From Blattabacteriaceae bacterium (GTDB taxonomy: Bacteria; Bacteroidota; Bacteroidia; Flavobacteriales; Blattabacteriaceae), in the NCBI GenBank assembly GCA_036390115.1, contig DASWCM010000003.1:1-64000 (forward strand): a stretch of DNA of 64,000 bases, given 5' to 3'. The notes beneath the pieces were generated by a model. It was not told where the DNA came from. It saw only the letters and a program-made list of their open reading frames with translations, and ran no database searches. Positions 55,183 to 64,000 of the stretch are shown piece after piece. The stretch's first letter is position 1. Every line of letters starts with the position of its first letter. Made by a program: the position numbers and the translations under genes.

Positions 55183-56874
55183 ATGCTAAATAAAACTTTT
55201 CTTAAATTGGTTTTAAATTCTTCAAAAGAGGAAATTATTTGGATGCATGGATATCTTTCTGGATTTCTAGACCATCATTTTTTATCTTTCTCCTTAAACA
55301 AGGGTTATTTAGATGATGATTCTTATCCTAAAAAGATAAAGATAACATTAGCTTATGGAAGTGAAAGTGGAAATTCCAAGAAACTTGCAATAGAATTTTC
55401 TAGTAAGATAAAATCTTCTGGTTTTCAAGTAAAACTTACTAATTTAGATAATTATAGAGTTAGTGATTTTGAAAAAGAAACTTATTTTTTTGTAATTATT
55501 AGCACCTATGGAGATGGAGAGCCTCCTGATTCAGCTAAAGATTTTTTTAATTTATTATTAAATAAGAAATCTCCAGAACTTCATCATATTAAATATGCTG
55601 TTTTAGCTCTTGGAGATAGATCATATACTCTTTTCTGCAAAGCAGGAGAAGATCTAGATTCTCATTTAGAATCACTAGGTGCCCAACGTTATCTTCCCTT
55701 AAAAAAGTGTGACGTAGATTTTTATGAAGAAGCTAAAGAATGGATGGTCACACTTTTAAGTAAAATTAAATTTTTTTCCCAAAAAAAGTTTATTGAAAAA
55801 TTCAATAAAGAAAAAAAGTATGGAACAAATTTTTTTTTTGGAAAAGTCCAAACTAATATTATTTTGAATGATATAGGTTCAGAAAAACAAACACATCACA
55901 TAGAAATTTCTTTAAACAAAGAAGAACTTCGTTCTAAAGTTGGAGATGCTTTAGGAGTTTTTCCAGAAAATCCTTTAGATGTTGTCGAAGATATTATAAA
56001 AATAAGTAATATAAAATTTAATAAAAATATTAAACATCCCGTTGTTGGAAATGTATCTATTTTTACGCTCTTAAAGAAGCGACTAAATATTTTTTTCTTA
56101 CCTAAAAGAATAGTAAAAAAATATGCGGAACTTATCCAAAAGGATATCCCGAATATGCGAATGGATTTTTTAGATATTCTAAAGAATTTCCCCTTAATAG
56201 AACCTGAAAAAATAGAAACATTTATCAAAATATTAGAACCAATCATTCCTAGATTATATTCCATTTCTTCATCTCCTGAAGCCCAGGATGGAGAAATCCA
56301 TTTAACTGTAGAAAAGAATATATTTTTACATAAAGGAAAAATAAGATATGGTATATGCTCTAATCAGCTTTCCTTATTAAAGAAAGGAGATAATTTAAAA
56401 TTTTATATAAAACCCAATAATTTTTTTAAACTACCACCTAATGATAAAGATATTATTCTTATTAGCGCAGGTACAGGATTTTCCCCTTTTCGAGCTTTCT
56501 TGCTGGAAAGGGAAATAACAGCATCTTCTGGAAGAAACTGGCTGTTTTTTGGTAACAGGAGTTTTGAAACGGACTTCTTATATCAAACTGAAATTAAATT
56601 TTGGGTAGAAATAGGTATTCTTAATAGAGTGAATTTAGCTTTTTCTAGAGAAAAAAAAATTTATGTCCAACAAAAAATGTGGAAATACAAAACTAAATTT
56701 TTTGAGTGGATAGATTCAGGTGCGTACTTATATGTTTGTGGTAAAAAAAAACCTATGAGTTTAGAGGTGGAAAAAACGATCTTCAATATTATTGAAGAAA
56801 AAAAAGGAGAATTTTCTAAGATTTATTTTAACCGTTTAAAAGAAAGGGGACATTATTTAAAAGACGTTTATTGA
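55183..56874 (+). CDS. cysJ: Sulfite reductase flavoprotein alpha subunit
   Basis: CysJ passes electrons from NADPH through FAD and FMN to CysI. The 563-residue protein has a flavodoxin domain (YGSESGNSKKLAIEFS near 60-80; STYGDGEPPDSA; LALGDRSYTLFC), an FAD-binding domain with RLYSISSSPEAQDGEIHLTV, and the NADPH-binding domain (ISAGTGFSPFRAFLLERE; WLFFGNRS). Length is normal. Both flavin cofactors would have to come from outside, as ribE and ribH are dead. Confidence 0.95.
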   Translation: MLNKTFLKLVLNSSKEEIIWMHGYLSGFLDHHFLSFSLNKGYLDDDSYPKKIKITLAYGSESGNSKKLAIEFSSKIKSSGFQVKLTNLDNYRVSDFEKETYFFVIISTYGDGEPPDSAKDFFNLLLNKKSPELHHIKYAVLALGDRSYTLFCKAGEDLDSHLESLGAQRYLPLKKCDVDFYEEAKEWMVTLLSKIKFFSQKKFIEKFNKEKKYGTNFFFGKVQTNIILNDIGSEKQTHHIEISLNKEELRSKVGDALGVFPENPLDVVEDIIKISNIKFNKNIKHPVVGNVSIFTLLKKRLNIFFLPKRIVKKYAELIQKDIPNMRMDFLDILKNFPLIEPEKIETFIKILEPIIPRLYSISSSPEAQDGEIHLTVEKNIFLHKGKIRYGICSNQLSLLKKGDNLKFYIKPNNFFKLPPNDKDIILISAGTGFSPFRAFLLEREITASSGRNWLFFGNRSFETDFLYQTEIKFWVEIGILNRVNLAFSREKKIYVQQKMWKYKTKFFEWIDSGAYLYVCGKKKPMSLEVEKTIFNIIEEKKGEFSKIYFNRLKERGHYLKDVY

Positions 56875-56880
56875 TTGTAT

Positions 56881-58509
56881 ATGAATCATTCTCCAATTGA
56901 AAAAATTAAAAAGTCAAGTAAAGGTTTAAGAGGGAGTCTTATTGACGGAATAAATAATGAAATTACTAGATCTTTAAATGAGAGTGATCAATTTATTATT
57001 AAATTTCATGGAGTATATCAGCAAGATAATCGTGAAAGAAGAAAAGAACGAGCCTTTAAAAAACTTGAAAGATCATATTCCTTCATGATTAGGCTTAGAC
57101 TACCAGGAGGTTTTCTGACCCCTAAAAAATGGGTAATTGTAGATAGTATCGCTTGCAAAAAAGCTAAAAAAACAATAAAAATTACTTCCAGACAAACGTT
57201 CCAATTACATGGAATAATAAAATCAAAAATAAAACCTACTGTTAAAGCTTTTAATCTAGCTGGTCTTGATTCTCTTGCTACTTGTGGAGACATTAATAGA
57301 AACGTAATTTGTAGCACACAAATAAACACTTCTCCTGCTTTTTACGAAATCTTTCATTATGCAAAAAAAATAAGCCTTTTTCTTTTGCCAAAAACAAGGG
57401 CATATTATGAAATATGGTTAGATGAAAAAAAAATCCTTGAAAGATATGAAGAAGATCCTCTATATAAAGATCATTTTCTGCCCAGGAAATTTAAAATTGC
57501 AGTTGCTATTCCACCTAATAATGACGTAGATGTCTTCACAAATGATATAGGACTTATTGCTATTGTTAAAAATAAACAACTAAAAGGATTTAACATCACG
57601 ATTGGTGGGGGACTTTCTACTACCCCTGGAAATTCAAAAACTTATGCCCGTTTAGGAACATTAATTGGTTTTGCGGATAAAGAAGAAAAAATACTTAAAG
57701 TAGTTTATGAAACCCTCAAGATTCAACGAGATTACGGAGATAGAAATGAGCGAAATCAAGCTCGTTTAAAATATACTTTTGATAAATACGGAGATCTTTG
57801 GTTTAAGAATGAACTTGAAAAAAGATGCGGTTTTTTTTTAAAAAATACGAAAGTATTTATTTTTACCGATCGGTCAGACTTATTTGGATGGAATAAAGAT
57901 TCAAATGGATTTTTTTATTCTACCATTTTTATAGAAAATGGAAGAGTTTTCGATGAACCTCCTATTTTTAGGAAAACTTTTTTCCTTAAAATCGCTAAAC
58001 TTGGAAAAGTTCAGTTTAGACTGAGCTGTCATCAAAATATAATTTTTAGTGATGTTAGAGTGGAATACTTCCATGAAATTAATCTCTATTTAGAGAAATA
58101 TGGTATAAATTCTTATATGGAAATTCTTTCGAAGATTAGAAAAAATTCTATGGCTTGTGTAGCTTTTAATACTTGCCCTTTAGCTTACTCTGAAAGTCAG
58201 CGTTACTTTCCTATTTTTCTTTCTAAGATTTATCTTCTCCTTAAGAAACATCTCTTGAATAAAGAAAAAATAATTATCAGGATTACTGGATGTTCAAATG
58301 GATGTTCTCGTCCATATGTAGCTGAAATTGGATTAATTGGGAGCTCTTATGGCTGTTATAATATCAATTTAGGGGGAGATAAGCATGGTCTGCTACTAAA
58401 TAAGAGTTATAAAGAAAATATAAATGAAACGGAAATTATTCGTGAATTTGATATTCTTTTTGCTTATTTTTCTAGTTACACTAAAGATAATTTGGTATAT
58501 TTTAAATGA
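56881..58509 (+). CDS. cysI: Sulfite reductase hemoprotein beta subunit
   Basis: CysI reduces sulfite to sulfide with siroheme and a 4Fe-4S cluster. The 542-residue protein from ATG 56881 has the siroheme-binding TSRQTFQLHGI region, and the coupled cluster cysteines in CVAFNTCPLAYSESQRYFP and GCSNGCSRPYVAEIGLIG in the C-terminal quarter. Length is normal. The TTG at 56875 is a less likely start. It is flanked by cysJ and cysG. Confidence 0.94.
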   Translation: MNHSPIEKIKKSSKGLRGSLIDGINNEITRSLNESDQFIIKFHGVYQQDNRERRKERAFKKLERSYSFMIRLRLPGGFLTPKKWVIVDSIACKKAKKTIKITSRQTFQLHGIIKSKIKPTVKAFNLAGLDSLATCGDINRNVICSTQINTSPAFYEIFHYAKKISLFLLPKTRAYYEIWLDEKKILERYEEDPLYKDHFLPRKFKIAVAIPPNNDVDVFTNDIGLIAIVKNKQLKGFNITIGGGLSTTPGNSKTYARLGTLIGFADKEEKILKVVYETLKIQRDYGDRNERNQARLKYTFDKYGDLWFKNELEKRCGFFLKNTKVFIFTDRSDLFGWNKDSNGFFYSTIFIENGRVFDEPPIFRKTFFLKIAKLGKVQFRLSCHQNIIFSDVRVEYFHEINLYLEKYGINSYMEILSKIRKNSMACVAFNTCPLAYSESQRYFPIFLSKIYLLLKKHLLNKEKIIIRITGCSNGCSRPYVAEIGLIGSSYGCYNINLGGDKHGLLLNKSYKENINETEIIREFDILFAYFSSYTKDNLVYFK

Positions 58510-59244
58510 AGGGAATAAAACAAGAAAAAAACAATTTATTACCTTTTTTTTTTACATCAAAAAAATTTTTATTTTTTTATTTTGGGAGGTGGGCATTTAG
58601 TTTTAAATAGACTTTTTTTTATTAAAAAAAATTTTACTTTTACTTCTGTTTCCCTTATCTCTGATAAGATGGAAAAACCTATAAAAATAAACTATATAAT
58701 AAATAAAAAAATTAAATTGAGTAAATTTTTTTTTAATAAAAAAGAAATTGAAAAAACGGATATCCTTATTTTAGCTGAGGATAACTTTTTTATTCTAGAG
58801 AAGATTTGGATGGATGCTAAAAAATTTGGTAAGCTTATAAATTTTTCTGATTTTCCATCTTTTTGTGATTTTTATTTTGGGTCACTTTTAAAGAAAGTAA
58901 ATCTTAAAATTTCTATTTCAACTAATGGAAAATCCCCTACATTGTCTAAACGTTTTAGAGATCTACTATCAGAAGTTTTAACCAAAGATATTAGTCTTAT
59001 ATTAGATAGGTTATACACAGTACGAAAAAAACTTAAAGGAAATCTGTCTTCTAAAATGAGAGTTTTAAACATTATAACTTCTGAGTTAATTAGAGAAAAA
59101 TTAAATAGGGTAATCATATGGAAAAAAAATAAATGTATATTTTTTATATACATTTTTGGTTATATTATTCTTCTCTTTTCTTTTATTTTTTTTGATCAAA
59201 AAAGTGAAAACATATTTAGTCGTATTAATAAATATTTTTATTAA
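58506..59244 (+). CDS. cysG: Siroheme synthase (precorrin-2 dehydrogenase/ferrochelatase), apparent frameshift
   Basis: CysG-N/Met8-type enzyme that oxidises precorrin-2 and inserts iron. The ATG at 58506 overlaps the cysI stop and reads MKGIKQEKNNLLPFFFTSKK, the usual Bacteroidota start. The body (58582-59244) has LGGGHLVLNRLFF, KTDILILAEDN, INFSDFPSFCDFYFGSLLKK and ISTNGKSPTLSKRFRDLL. The two are out of frame by one base in the T-rich tract 58566-58583; deleting one T of 58572-58578 restores FLFFILGGG. A late hydrophobic segment (FFIYIFGYIILLFSFIFF) is odd. Either slippage restores it or the gene is newly broken. Confidence 0.8.
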
Positions 59245-59257
59245 AAATTAATATATT

Positions 59258-62200
59258 TCATATTTGCATAATAGCAATTTTTGCTTGAAATCCCTCAACT
59301 TTTACTTCTTCCCCTTCCCATTCAAAAGTTGGAGATAAAATAAGATCAACAGAGAGTGTTTCTTCACAAATATAATTATTGTTATTTTCAATAGCCTCAA
59401 TGAATTCTTTAGAAGAATCTATATAACTGATAATTTTATCAGTTAGATTAAATCCTTTTTGTTTTCTAAGATTTTGCATTTTGTTAACAAAGCTTCTAGC
59501 TAACCCTTCTTGTTTAAGACTATTCGTTAAACGAACATCTAATGCTACTGTAAATTTTTTTTCTGGATCTGAAAATACAGAAAAACCAGGAATTTCTTTG
59601 GTAGATATTAAAACATCCTCTAAATGAATAAATAGTTTTTTTTTTTCTAAAAAAATTTCTTTTTTTCCCCTTTTTTCTATTTGCACAATATCAGATTGTG
59701 TAAATTTTTCTATAACAGATATTATCTTTTTTAGAGATTTTTTAAATTTTGGCCCTAATTTTTTATAACTAGGACTAATCTGTTTTCTAAAAATAGATAC
59801 TTCAGGATCTGAAACCTCTATTTTTTTTACATTAACTTCTTTTGCTATAAATCTTGATACTAATTTTAGTTGTTTTCTTATACGCTCATTCTTCGTTATT
59901 ATTAATACCTTTTGTAAAGGTTGTCTAACTTTAAGATTCTTTTTCTTTCTTAGAGAAAGAACCATCGAACTAATCTTTTTGCCAAGGTACATACGTTCTT
60001 GAAGATCTTCATCCAGAAGATCTGGATTGAATATAGGAAAATATGACAAATGGACGCTTTCAAAAGTCTCCTTATTTGTGATTTTATTTAAATCCTGATA
60101 AAGTCTATCAGAAAAAAAAGGAGCAATAGGTGAAATTAGCTTCGATACATTAAAAAGACAATAGTAAAGAGTTTGATAAGCTGAAATTTTGTTATTATTA
60201 TATGTTTCTTTCCAAAAACGTTTACGACAAATTCTGATATACCAATTACTGAGATGATCTATAACAAAGTTATTTAATTCTCGAACTACTTTTGTAGGAT
60301 TATATTCTGAATAATATTTGTCAACTTTTTGGATTAAGTTGTTTAATTCTGATAAAATCCACCGATCTACGTTCGGACGTTCTTCTAACGAAAAAAGTTT
60401 TTCTTTAAAAAGAAATCCATCTATATTTGCGTATAGAGCAAAAAAAGTGTAAGAATTATAAAGAGTCCCAAAAAATTTTTTTTTAACGTCTTCTATGCCT
60501 TCTGGATTAAAACGAATATTTTCCCAAAATGATGTATTCGATACCAGATACCATCTAATAACATCAGGTCCAAATTTTTCAATTATATCAAAAGGATCTA
60601 TCGTATTTCCTCTACTTTTAGACATCTTTTGCCCATTCTTATCAAGAATTAATCCATTAACTACAACATTTTTGTAAGAAATAGAATCAAAAAGCATACA
60701 GGAAATAGCGTGTAAAGAATAGAACCACCCCCTAGTTTGATCTACTCCTTCAGCTATAAAATCAGCTGGAAATTCTTTTCTTTTTTCGATAAAATCAGAA
60801 TTTTCAAAAGGATAATGAAATTGAGCATATGTCATAGCTCCAGAATCAAACCAAACATCTATTAAATAAGGTTCTCTTTTCATTGGTAGACCAGAAGGAG
60901 ATACCAATATAATCTTATCAAGCACGTGTTTGTGTAGATCAATTTGTTTATAATTTCTTGGACTCATATCCCCCCTAATAAAGTTTTTGAAAGGATTTTC
61001 TTTCATAATTTTTTTTTGGATTGATTTTTCAATTTCATTAACTAATTCTTCAACAGAACCTATAATTATTTCTTCTCCGTCATTCTTCCATATAGGAAGA
61101 GGAACTCCCCAAAATCTAGATCTGGATAGATTCCAATCATTAATATTCTCTAGCCATTTTCCAAATCTATTTTCTCCTATAGTTTTAGGGTTCCAATGAA
61201 TGGATTTGTTTAATTCTACCATTCTACGTCTTCTTTTAGAAGTTTTCATAAACCATGAGTCTAACGGATAATACAATAATGGTTTTTCCATTCGCCAACA
61301 ATGTGGATAGGAATGGGTATAGTTTTCTCTATAGAAAACTCTGTTTTCAGATTTTAATAATTCTGCAATTTTATCATCTACAGATCTCTGATTTAAGAGA
61401 TTTTTAGAGTATTCTTTTTTAACATATTCTCCTTCAATAGGGAGGTTTTTGATAAACCTCCCTTGTAAATCTACAAGTGGAATTTGTTTTTTACTCTTTT
61501 CATCTCTTACTAACATTGAAGGAATTCCGTTCTGTTTAGCTACATAAGAATCTTCTACTCCAAATGTAGGAGCTAAGTGGACAATTACGCTTCCTTCATT
61601 TGTGTTGATTAAATCGCTCGGAATAACTTTAAACGCTTTTTCTGCTCCTTTAGAAGGAAGGACCCAAGATAATAATTGTTCGTAACGACTTCCTATAAGA
61701 CTATATCCTTTGAATTCTTTTAAAATTTTATAAGGGATTTTTTTATCCGTTTTTTTAAATTTTTTGAATTCTTTTTCATTTTTTACCCAAAAAAACTTTT
61801 TTGGAAAAAGTTTCCAAATTCTATTTTTGGAAAGTATAAGATTTTCTTTTAGAAAGGTATAAGGATTGTAAGTTGTTACAATAACATAATCTATGTTAGG
61901 TCCAATACCAATTGCTGTATTGGAAGGAAGGGTCCAAGCTGTTGTTGTCCAGGCTAAAAAGAAGATGTCACCCAAGATTTTTTTAAAATTTTCCGAAAGA
62001 CTATTTTTAATAGTTTTAAATTTAACAACTAGTGCAGTATCTGTAATCTCTTTGTAAGATCCAGGTAGACTCAATTCATGAGAACTTAGGGTTGTTCCAG
62101 ATGTTGGAGAATAAGGTTGTACCGAATATCCTTTGTATAAAAAACCTTTTTTATAAAGTTTCTTTAAAGACCACCAAATACTTTCTATATATTTTGATTC

Positions 62201-62650
62201 AAAAGTTATATAAGGTTCATTCAAATCTACCCAGTATCCAATTTTTTCAGTAATATTTTTCCAAAATTTAGTATAAAGCATTACAGCTTTTTTACAAGCT
62301 TTATTATAACTTTCTATGCTAATTTTTTTACCAATATCCTCCTTAGTAAGACCCAGAGATTTTTCTACGCTAAGTTCAATAGGCAATCCATGTGTATCCC
62401 AACCTGCTCTACGTTTAACTTGTTTTCCTTTTAAAGTATGGTATCTACAAAATATGTCTTTAATAGTTCTTGACATTAAATGGTGTATCCCAGGCATACC
62501 ATTTACAGATGGTGGGCCTTCATAAAAAACATGAAGTTTTTTACCATTTCTAGAGTAAACGCTTTTTTGAAAAATTTGATGATCCTTCCAATATTGATTT
62601 ATTTCTTCAAAAATCTTTTGAAGATCTAATTTTTTGTAATTTTTAAACAT
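59258..62650 (-). CDS. ileS: Isoleucyl-tRNA synthetase
   Basis: The 1130-residue class Ia synthetase has the HIGH-type motif PPSVNGMPGIHHLMSR (about residues 46-61), the CP1 editing domain (FFLAWTTTAWTLPSNTA), KMSKSRGNTIDPFDII, and a long C-terminal region. The length and motifs match the Bacteroidota/eukaryote-like IleS type. It stands on the minus strand between cysG and pheA. Confidence 0.95.
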   Translation of the reverse strand: MFKNYKKLDLQKIFEEINQYWKDHQIFQKSVYSRNGKKLHVFYEGPPSVNGMPGIHHLMSRTIKDIFCRYHTLKGKQVKRRAGWDTHGLPIELSVEKSLGLTKEDIGKKISIESYNKACKKAVMLYTKFWKNITEKIGYWVDLNEPYITFESKYIESIWWSLKKLYKKGFLYKGYSVQPYSPTSGTTLSSHELSLPGSYKEITDTALVVKFKTIKNSLSENFKKILGDIFFLAWTTTAWTLPSNTAIGIGPNIDYVIVTTYNPYTFLKENLILSKNRIWKLFPKKFFWVKNEKEFKKFKKTDKKIPYKILKEFKGYSLIGSRYEQLLSWVLPSKGAEKAFKVIPSDLINTNEGSVIVHLAPTFGVEDSYVAKQNGIPSMLVRDEKSKKQIPLVDLQGRFIKNLPIEGEYVKKEYSKNLLNQRSVDDKIAELLKSENRVFYRENYTHSYPHCWRMEKPLLYYPLDSWFMKTSKRRRRMVELNKSIHWNPKTIGENRFGKWLENINDWNLSRSRFWGVPLPIWKNDGEEIIIGSVEELVNEIEKSIQKKIMKENPFKNFIRGDMSPRNYKQIDLHKHVLDKIILVSPSGLPMKREPYLIDVWFDSGAMTYAQFHYPFENSDFIEKRKEFPADFIAEGVDQTRGWFYSLHAISCMLFDSISYKNVVVNGLILDKNGQKMSKSRGNTIDPFDIIEKFGPDVIRWYLVSNTSFWENIRFNPEGIEDVKKKFFGTLYNSYTFFALYANIDGFLFKEKLFSLEERPNVDRWILSELNNLIQKVDKYYSEYNPTKVVRELNNFVIDHLSNWYIRICRKRFWKETYNNNKISAYQTLYYCLFNVSKLISPIAPFFSDRLYQDLNKITNKETFESVHLSYFPIFNPDLLDEDLQERMYLGKKISSMVLSLRKKKNLKVRQPLQKVLIITKNERIRKQLKLVSRFIAKEVNVKKIEVSDPEVSIFRKQISPSYKKLGPKFKKSLKKIISVIEKFTQSDIVQIEKRGKKEIFLEKKKLFIHLEDVLISTKEIPGFSVFSDPEKKFTVALDVRLTNSLKQEGLARSFVNKMQNLRKQKGFNLTDKIISYIDSSKEFIEAIENNNNYICEETLSVDLILSPTFEWEGEEVKVEGFQAKIAIMQI

Positions 62651-62661
62651 TTTTTTTTAGA

Positions 62662-63486
62662 ATGCATAAAATTGCTATCTATGGAATAATGGGATCTTAT
62701 CATCATATTGCTGCTATTAAATTTTTTGGGGAAGAGTGTCACTTAATGGAGTGTTCTTCTTTCGAAGAAGTTGTCAAATCAGTTTTTTCTCTTAATCCTA
62801 AGAAGGGAATAATGGCGATGGAAAATTCTATCGCTGGTTCTATTTTAACAAATTATGTGATGCTATCCAAATATAAACTTAAAATTATTGGAGAGGTTTT
62901 TATTCCTATAAATCAGTGTTTAATTACTTTCTCAGGTCAATCTTTAAAAAATGTTAAGGAATTAATTTCTCACCCAATGGCTCTTCTTCAGAGTAAAAAA
63001 TACTTTAATCAGTTTACAAATATTAAAGTACTTGAATGTACTGATACTTCAGAAGGAATTCGATATATTGCTAAAAATAAAATGAAAAATCTAGCAGCTA
63101 TAGCCACAGAAATTGCTTCTATCATTTATGGTTTGAATATTCTAGAAAAGAATATTCAAGATCATTCTTATAATTTTACGCGTTTTTTTATCGTAAGTTC
63201 TTCAAAAGATTCTTCTAAAAATTTTTCTGATAGAGCTTCTATTAAATTACGAATAGATTCTAAAATTGCCACTATTTCTAGGTTGCTTCGTATATTTTCA
63301 AAAAATTGGAATATAACAAGTATTCAGTCAATTACTTTCTTTGAAAAAACTTGGGAAAATATTTTTTTTATGGATTTTTCTTTCGAAGAATATGGTCATT
63401 TTAAGAAAATGATGGATCTTCTTTCTAAAGAAACCTTTGATATTTTCATATTTGGAGAATATAAAAATGGGTGGAAAATAATTTAA
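62662..63486 (+). CDS. pheA: Prephenate dehydratase
   Basis: It turns prephenate into phenylpyruvate for phenylalanine. The 274-residue protein has the PDT domain with AMENSIAGSILTNY (about 52-65), SHPMALLQSKKYF and the TRF motif in NFTRFFIVSS, then an ACT domain (residues 195-274). The ACT signature ESRP is not seen, so feedback may be altered. No chorismate mutase domain is fused; that activity is expected from the bifunctional DAHP synthase gene which follows. Confidence 0.92.
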   Translation: MHKIAIYGIMGSYHHIAAIKFFGEECHLMECSSFEEVVKSVFSLNPKKGIMAMENSIAGSILTNYVMLSKYKLKIIGEVFIPINQCLITFSGQSLKNVKELISHPMALLQSKKYFNQFTNIKVLECTDTSEGIRYIAKNKMKNLAAIATEIASIIYGLNILEKNIQDHSYNFTRFFIVSSSKDSSKNFSDRASIKLRIDSKIATISRLLRIFSKNWNITSIQSITFFEKTWENIFFMDFSFEEYGHFKKMMDLLSKETFDIFIFGEYKNGWKII

Positions 63487-63568
63487 TTTTCTCTAAAAGA
63501 AAATCCTCTATTACTAGAAAATATTGCGTTTTTAATAAGAAAATTTCCAAAATTCTTTATTTTTATAA

Positions 63569-64000
63569 ATGAAAATGAATTCAACTGTGTTGAAATCATT
63601 AAAAATGATGAAAAAGCTTAATGACATAGAGCAGTCTTGGATAAAGAAATTCAACACCCCCTTAATTATTTCAGGCCCATGTAGTGCAGAAAGTGAAGAG
63701 CAAGTGCTAGAGACAGCCCAAAGGCTTGATAAATCTTATGTTCAAATCTTTAGAGCTGGTATTTGGAAACCTAGAACGAGACCTAATTCTTTTGAGGGAA
63801 TTGGAGAAAAAGGCTTTTATTGGCTTAAAAAGGTTAAAGATAAAACTGGGCTAAAGATAGCCATTGAAGTAGCTTCAGCTGAACACGTAAAAATATCCCT
63901 CAAACATAATGTTGTTGATGTATTTTGGATAGGAGCTAGAAGTACTGTGAATCCTTTTTCTGTACAAGAAATAGCAAATGCTCTTGAAGGATCCGATAAA
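63569..64000 (+). CDS. DAHP synthase (likely fused to chorismate mutase), N-terminal part
   Basis: The gene runs off the window end. From about residue 13 it reads MMKKLNDIEQSW, then FNTPLIISGPCSAESEEQVL, FRAGIWKPRTRPNSFEG, GLKIAIEVASAEHVK and FWIGARSTVNPF. This is the KDPG-type DAHP synthase, often fused to chorismate mutase in Bacteroidota; the C-terminal part that would show this is outside. It starts aromatic synthesis. In-frame starts are ATG 63569, 63575 and 63605. Its position after pheA matches Bacteroidota gene order. Confidence 0.9.
   Translation, partial: MKMNSTVLKSLKMMKKLNDIEQSWIKKFNTPLIISGPCSAESEEQVLETAQRLDKSYVQIFRAGIWKPRTRPNSFEGIGEKGFYWLKKVKDKTGLKIAIEVASAEHVKISLKHNVVDVFWIGARSTVNPFSVQEIANALEGSDK

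Noticed and set aside
1-64000. CRISPR array, insertion sequence, prophage or toxin system
   Set aside because: I saw no spaced direct repeats, transposase motifs, terminal repeats or phage genes; the only repeat of note is the maeB tandem duplication.

Overview
This window looks like part of the chromosome of a reduced, AT-rich Bacteroidota (Flavobacteriales-type) insect endosymbiont. The evidence is very low G+C with long A/T homopolymers, many 1-50 bp gene overlaps, no mobile elements, phage or CRISPR, and clearly Bacteroidota gene types: a short RpoD, a type-B L31, a long cysE, a bifunctional-type DAHP synthase start and a 30-residue Arg/Lys-rich protein typical of that phylum. Intact amino-acid genes next to many half-decayed genes suggest a nutritional symbiont still losing genes. 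Blattabacterium, or the scale-insect symbionts Uzinura and Walczuchella, are the nearest kinds I can think of; a Walczuchella-like scale-insect symbiont is my guess and is not proven by the sequence.

Layout. 1-7 kb: a hairpin-rich gene-free start, sufT, two dead M16 peptidases, der, and dead ccoI (copper ATPase) and malic enzyme genes. 6.8-11 kb: intact leuA-leuC-leuD-leuB. 11-12.2 kb: dead atpD and dead ribE. 12.2-18.2 kb: acpP, fabF, engB, aroQ, bamA, skp, tRNA-Leu and the tiny basic protein. 18.2-25.4 kb: rnr, rplY, tadA, rpoD, pnp, rpsO, a dead menG and rpmE2. 25.4-32.2 kb: tsaD, five tRNAs, mutS, clpX, clpP and a dead trigger factor. 32.3-35.7 kb: a dead polysaccharide flippase, sufE, tsaB and unidentified debris. 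35.7-43 kb: rnpA, lysC, a SpoU methyltransferase, asd, a dead gmk, ppiD, tRNAs, tmRNA, a TPR protein and a dead ribH. 43-52 kb: pth, rluD, ferredoxin, a U32 tRNA-modification protein, leuS, mnmG, ybeY, rsmI and tRNAs. 52-59.2 kb: a seven-gene sulfur-assimilation cluster, cysH-cysE-cysK-cobA-cysJ-cysI-cysG. 59.2-64 kb: ileS, pheA and the start of a DAHP synthase gene.

How it fits together. The intact metabolic genes make leucine (leuABCD), aspartate-derived precursors (lysC, asd), aromatic amino acids (aroQ, pheA, DAHP synthase), and sulfide, siroheme and cysteine (the cys cluster). SufE, SufT and a ferredoxin can serve the many Fe-S proteins (LeuC, CysH, CysI). Decay is concentrated in respiration (ccoI, menG, atpD), riboflavin synthesis (ribE, ribH), envelope export (flippase, M16), GMP phosphorylation (gmk) and folding (tig). 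This suggests growing dependence on the host or a partner symbiont for energy, flavins and nucleotides. The cysG gene carries an apparent one-base frameshift in a T-rich tract inside an otherwise intact pathway.
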